This document shows positions 59,875 through 64,000 of a DNA stretch of 64,000 bases, piece by piece. The translations under genes were made by a program, and so were the position numbers. Positions within the stretch are counted from its first letter, which is position 1, and every line of letters begins with the position of its first letter. The notes below the pieces were generated by a model that saw only the letters and a program-made list of their open reading frames with translations, had not been told where the DNA came from and searched no databases. Origin of the DNA: Amylostereum areolatum (Eukaryota > Basidiomycota > Agaricomycetes > Russulales > Stereaceae); contig SAXG01000054.1 in assembly GCA_012932865.1 (NCBI GenBank), positions 186,001 to 250,000 of the forward strand, written 5' to 3'.

Positions 59875-61069
59875 CCCCCGCTTCCCACCGTGACCGTTCT
59901 CGACATTCGCACGAGCGCATGGCGCACTTGTACCCACGACGCAGACGCGACGTATACCGGATCTCACATGCTGGCGTATGCCTGGAGGTGACAATTCCAG
60001 CGGGAGCTGGCCAAACCGTACGGCTGTTGAAGCATTTGCTCATCTACTATTACTTGTACTCGAGTCGTACTTGCTTTCATCGGCGCTTCAATACGCACGG
60101 ACGCGAGTACACGCTCTGGTTGAAGGGCCATTGGCGTGTCTACATACGAATACTTCTTTATTATCATATTATTCCAGCCATCAGGTCCTTTCTGCTTGAT
60201 GACATTCAAAGGATATCGTACGGACTCGATCGCTGTGGACGATGTCGATGAGATTGAGGAGGCGGAGGAGTCGGCCCGCGCCGAACCGGAACTGTAAGTT
60301 GCATCGGTCTGAGCCTTTCGATTCGCGGTTCTCAGTACCAGCCCTTCTCTCAGTCCTTTCTTTCTGTCTTGCATATGGCCAGCCATCAGGATTGTCGCTG
60401 CTATCGTCACACATGGGAGCCATTTAGATGCTAGGTCAAGAAACCATGCTCTGACATTGCTTCAACGTGTTCATCCCCCCAATCCTGGACTCTTCTTCCT
60501 CAGGCTAGACAAGGCTAAGTCGCGTCTTTTCTTCCCATGACGTTGCCCAGAGCCCCTTTTAAATCGATAATGGCGTACTCCCCGTACCGGAATAATCAGC
60601 GCCAATGGGCGTGGAACAAAGTCATTTTCGATCTAGATTACACTGGCAGCACCACGAGTCACGACGCTTCCCCCCTTCTTCTGCAGTTCGTCACTATCAT
60701 CAAGGATTACCGCGCATAGACGGCACAAGGAAAACACTTGTTGCCCTCCTGTGCGATATCAAACGGGCTGTCTCCAAGTTCCTCGCGGGTGGCTGACGCT
60801 GTGCCCTGAAAGGGAAGTTCTCGACGATCGCAGGGCGAGTCGACAGGCTAACAAAGTAAGGGATCATCGCCATATGTTTTTCCCCTGCGGTACAATTTGA
60901 TTTGACACAATCTTATGTTCTCGCAGAGGGACTAGCCAAAAAAACAAACGGATCAAGTACTGCATGAGGAACAATGTAACAGCACGTGACGAATCCTCGA
61001 CCATATATTCATCCCCTTCGCCTCCAGGTTTCTCAGATTCCACGAACGAAACGCACGCTAACGAATAAT
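59875..61069. other. Intergenic, no gene seen
   Basis: Short frames on both strands only. Confidence 0.5.
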
Positions 61070-63073
61070 ATGGAGGACACAGGAGGCTCTCTTCAATACG
61101 CCAACGAGGCTTTGCATAGGTATGTAACATTTTTCGGTCCGAATGCCACCCTCTCACATTCGCGATCCAGCACAACCTCCGACTCCTACTGGTCGCAGGC
61201 GACCAACGCCCGTCTCATTCCTTATGGATTACACCGCTACACAACCCCAACCGCTTCCTCTCTCGAGCGCGCCACCGTCCGGAACTCCTTACTCGCAGAG
61301 CTGCACGCCTTGGCTGCCTCGGAGCGCACCTTGAAAGAGCACTACAACGAGCTCCTGCCCGTGTCGCGCCTCCTCCCCGAGCTCCTCTCACTCGTCTTCC
61401 AATTCCACGCCTCCGACAATCCCCCGGGCCGCGCACACCTGGGCTGGATCCGCGTCTCGTACGTCTGCCGGAAATGGCGGCTTGTCGCGCTCGACACACC
61501 CGGGCTGTGGTCCTCCCCCACACTGCGCCTCGGCGAACATTGGGCGCGCGAGATGGTCCGCAGGAGCAAGATGGTCCCTATCTCTCTCGATCTTTGTGAC
61601 CCCTTCATGGACGTCGGAGACGACGCCCTCCTCGACCTCGCCGAGCACATCCCGAAGCGCACGACCTCCCTCAGCCTGTACACCGCCCACCTCAGCTACC
61701 CCTTCCTCTCCGCCCCCGCACCCAAGCTCCGCGAATTTCACGTGAAGACGTTCCGCTTCAACAACGAGGTCGACCCGCGCGAACGCCTGCCGACGACCCT
61801 GTTCGCGGGCGACGCGCCGCTCCTGACCGAGCTCTCCGCCTTCCGCCTCGGCGACTTTCCCTGGGAGTCCCCCGTCCTGCGCAACCTGAGTTACCTCAAG
61901 ATCGAAGATTGCCCAGACCACGCCCCGCCGGACACCCTCCGTCGCATGCTCGATGCGCTGCGGGGCATACCGCGGCTCGCCGTGCTCATCCTCGACCAGA
62001 GCTTCGACGCAGCCCTGTTCCCCGACCTCCAGGACCTCCGCCCCGTCTCCCTCCCCGCCCTGACCGATCTCTTCATCTCCCACGACATTCTCAACGTCGC
62101 GCGCTTGTTCAACCTCCTCCTCTGGCCGCGCACCACCCACGTCGAGCTCGAGTGCATCTCCAACGACGGACCGGATGACGTGCTTGACGCCGATCTCGAC
62201 GCCGCGCTCGCGCTCGTCACGCGCCGGGTCCACGCGTCCGCGGGGCTCCCGAAAGCACTCAGCGTGCGCATCGCTAAGATATCCCGGTATACCGTGGATG
62301 TCGTCTACTCCGCGTCGTACGACGACCTTCCGTTCCCTTTCGACCTGGAGTCCGCCCCCGAGCACATCCGACTCCACATCCTCCTGCACCCGACGCAGCA
62401 AAGCGCGCTCTCCTCGCTCCTCCTCGTGGCGCCGCTGCGGGCCCTGCGCGTGCTCGCCCTCACGCTCTCCTTCCGCACCCTCGCCGAGGCTTTCTGGAGC
62501 ACCCTGCTCCGCGCATGCCCCGCGGTTGAGCACCTCGGCGTGCGCTGTGCGCCCGGCGAGGCCTTCTTCGACGCCCTCGCGCGCCCCGGCCCGGCAGGCG
62601 AGCCAGTCGTCCTCCCCGCGCTCGCCTCCCTCACCTTCGACAGCATCTGCTGGGACGCGTCGTGCGAGGTCCGCGGCCAGCGCATGTTCCTCACGTCGCA
62701 CCACGCCGTCGCCCCTCGCAAGCCGACCCCCGCCCTGGTGCGGGATAACGCTGGCGCCCTGCGCAACGCCCTTTGGATGCGCTGGTCGTTCCGCGCACAT
62801 GTGCAGGCGCTCTACGTCGAGAAGGAGTCCATGAGCTTAACGGACATCGCGAGCCTGAGTGCGTGCGTGGACAAGATTGCCCCCCTCGAGGCGCATGCTC
62901 TGCGCCTGTATATGCACGATGCCGAGCCAGAGGTCGAGGAGGGGGACGGAGATGACAGCGATGAAACGGACGAAGAAGACGTTGATGAGACGGATGAGGA
63001 TGAAGAAGAGGATGGGGATGAAGAGGAGCAAAGCGAGGAGGAGATTGAAGTCGAACTTGGTGGTGCTGTGTGA
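61070..63073 (+). CDS. F-box/LRR-like protein with acidic C-terminal tail (copy 3)
   Basis: Intact long frame. ATG 61070 (MEDTGGSLQYANEALHR) was preferred to the upstream in-frame ATG 60986 because it starts the conserved-looking part. An intron at 61120-61170 (GTATGT to CCAG, 51 nt) is likely although it keeps the frame open; spliced length is about 650 residues. The F-box region follows a helical LLAELHALAASERTLKEHY: VSRLLPELLSLVFQFHAS and LGWIRVSYVCRKWRLVALDTPGLWSS. After it comes a long leucine-rich region of irregular repeats. The last 50 residues are almost only Glu, Asp and Thr. F-box proteins of this type recruit substrates to SCF ubiquitin ligases. It is diverged from the two broken copies at 29-34 kb. 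Confidence 0.8.
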   Translation: MEDTGGSLQYANEALHRYVTFFGPNATLSHSRSSTTSDSYWSQATNARLIPYGLHRYTTPTASSLERATVRNSLLAELHALAASERTLKEHYNELLPVSRLLPELLSLVFQFHASDNPPGRAHLGWIRVSYVCRKWRLVALDTPGLWSSPTLRLGEHWAREMVRRSKMVPISLDLCDPFMDVGDDALLDLAEHIPKRTTSLSLYTAHLSYPFLSAPAPKLREFHVKTFRFNNEVDPRERLPTTLFAGDAPLLTELSAFRLGDFPWESPVLRNLSYLKIEDCPDHAPPDTLRRMLDALRGIPRLAVLILDQSFDAALFPDLQDLRPVSLPALTDLFISHDILNVARLFNLLLWPRTTHVELECISNDGPDDVLDADLDAALALVTRRVHASAGLPKALSVRIAKISRYTVDVVYSASYDDLPFPFDLESAPEHIRLHILLHPTQQSALSSLLLVAPLRALRVLALTLSFRTLAEAFWSTLLRACPAVEHLGVRCAPGEAFFDALARPGPAGEPVVLPALASLTFDSICWDASCEVRGQRMFLTSHHAVAPRKPTPALVRDNAGALRNALWMRWSFRAHVQALYVEKESMSLTDIASLSACVDKIAPLEAHALRLYMHDAEPEVEEGDGDDSDETDEEDVDETDEDEEEDGDEEEQSEEEIEVELGGAV

Positions 63074-64000
63074 TATATGATACATTGTAATTTACGATCG
63101 CATACTTTCCTTTACCTTACGCCATCGTAGTACCAAATCAAATAGATGAGCGTATACTACGCGTATACTTAACTTATCTGCTTGACATGCGAACATCCGA
63201 CACGGTGGGCTTTCGGGATTCGGGAAGTCGGGTTGCAGGGTATGTTTTTCCCACGGCTCCATTGAATGCGACGACCCCGCGCCCGCCAGCGGCAACTTTG
63301 GCCAGTGCGGCACAAGTGCGGCATGCCCTTTCTTTCGCAATGCGCATCAACCTTGACACGGCGCTGAACATATTTATTCTCGTACGTGGTACTATTCTCG
63401 CAATTGGAAGAGATCTTCACGGAAGCTATGGTCCAAGTCACGCTGAGAATGGATGGGATTAGAAACATTTCAGCGTCTTCAAACAGCGCTGGCGTACCGT
63501 ACCTCAGTACACACTAGGGAGTGTAAGTCGTTTCGACTGTGGGAGAAACAACTACACTTTTGCTGCAGGTCTTCTTGTTGTCAGTTGGGACCTGGGTACT
63601 CATTTTGCATGCACGATCCCTCGAGGTACGTACCAAGTATATGCTCCAGTTTCCTTTTCTCGCATTCATTTTATGTTCTTGACAAAGCAGCGCCCCCCAT
63701 GACTCGGAGTCGACATTTGTATCGAAGTCGAAGACGTGTATAAGGGAGCGTCGCGCCCGGCGGACCGTTGGAGACGGGCGTGCATGTTCGATACTTGCCT
63801 GTGGTGAGAGTACTTACGCTCGAAAACTTCAAGCTGATGACCGACATTGACGGCGATTACAAGGAATTGAAAGCGGGGAATTTGGGGCCTCATCAGACCT
63901 GCGATGCGAAATGAGCAGCATCTGCAGGCTCAGGGCGCCGCCACGCTCGAGTGCCGCCGATGTTGAGAACACTGCGGGAAGGCTCTCGTAGTGCGTTGAC
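63074..64000. other. Right end of window, no gene seen
   Basis: Short frames only. The 3' flank of the F-box gene is followed by sequence without recognisable coding content. Confidence 0.45.

Noticed and set aside
61388..62800. A 470-codon open frame on the minus strand
   Set aside because: It is the antisense shadow of the GC-rich F-box gene; it has no domain and its length follows from codon bias on the other strand.
1..64000. CRISPR arrays, bacterial operons, tRNA or rRNA genes
   Set aside because: No regularly spaced repeats and no convincing tRNA or rRNA signature were seen; the intron-rich genes are eukaryotic.

Overview
The window looks like nuclear DNA of a filamentous basidiomycete, most likely an agaricomycete. 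Its genes are cut by many short (about 50-90 nt) GT-AG introns with CTRAY-like branch points, and it carries families typical of that group: DUF6535, DUF6533 and DUF6593 proteins, F-box/LRR-like proteins, metacaspase-like genes and intracellular-type subtilases with an I9 propeptide. I saw no bacterial, plasmid, CRISPR, rRNA or convincing tRNA signal. All identities come from reading motifs, not from a search.

Layout. 0-12 kb: three copies of a DUF6535 membrane protein (a 5'-truncated one, a frame-broken one, and an inverted frame-broken one) around two unrecognised minus-strand genes and a DUF6593-like gene. 13-22 kb: an intact BUB3 spindle-checkpoint gene, a Pro/Ser/Thr-rich gene of unknown function (here 'GX'), then a decayed partial second copy of both, with the GX copy inverted. 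22-28 kb: two tandem minus-strand metacaspase-like genes; one is frame-broken, the other has Tyr in place of the catalytic His. 29-34 kb: two related F-box genes with broken frames. 34-58 kb: four subtilase (S8) paralogues, two on each strand, separated by a DUF6533 membrane-protein gene, an intact HIT-family hydrolase, an MFS transporter and a proline-rich protein. 58.4-58.9 kb: a short hAT-like miniature transposon with 37-bp inverted ends and a perfect 8-bp target duplication. 59-63 kb: a small repeat protein and a large intact F-box-type gene with an acidic tail.

Most striking: (1) in all four subtilases the catalytic Asp codon is split by an intron and completed by a 6-nt microexon; (2) many genes are interrupted by single-base changes, and nearly all those I could align to a paralogue or family pattern are +1 insertions, which points to insertion-biased sequence errors, true decay, or less likely frameshifting; (3) four introns need GC donors; (4) a metacaspase has lost its catalytic His; (5) the BUB3/GX block shows an inverted segmental duplication. 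BUB3 and the HIT hydrolase look like conserved housekeeping genes, while most of the rest is paralogous accessory material under expansion and decay.
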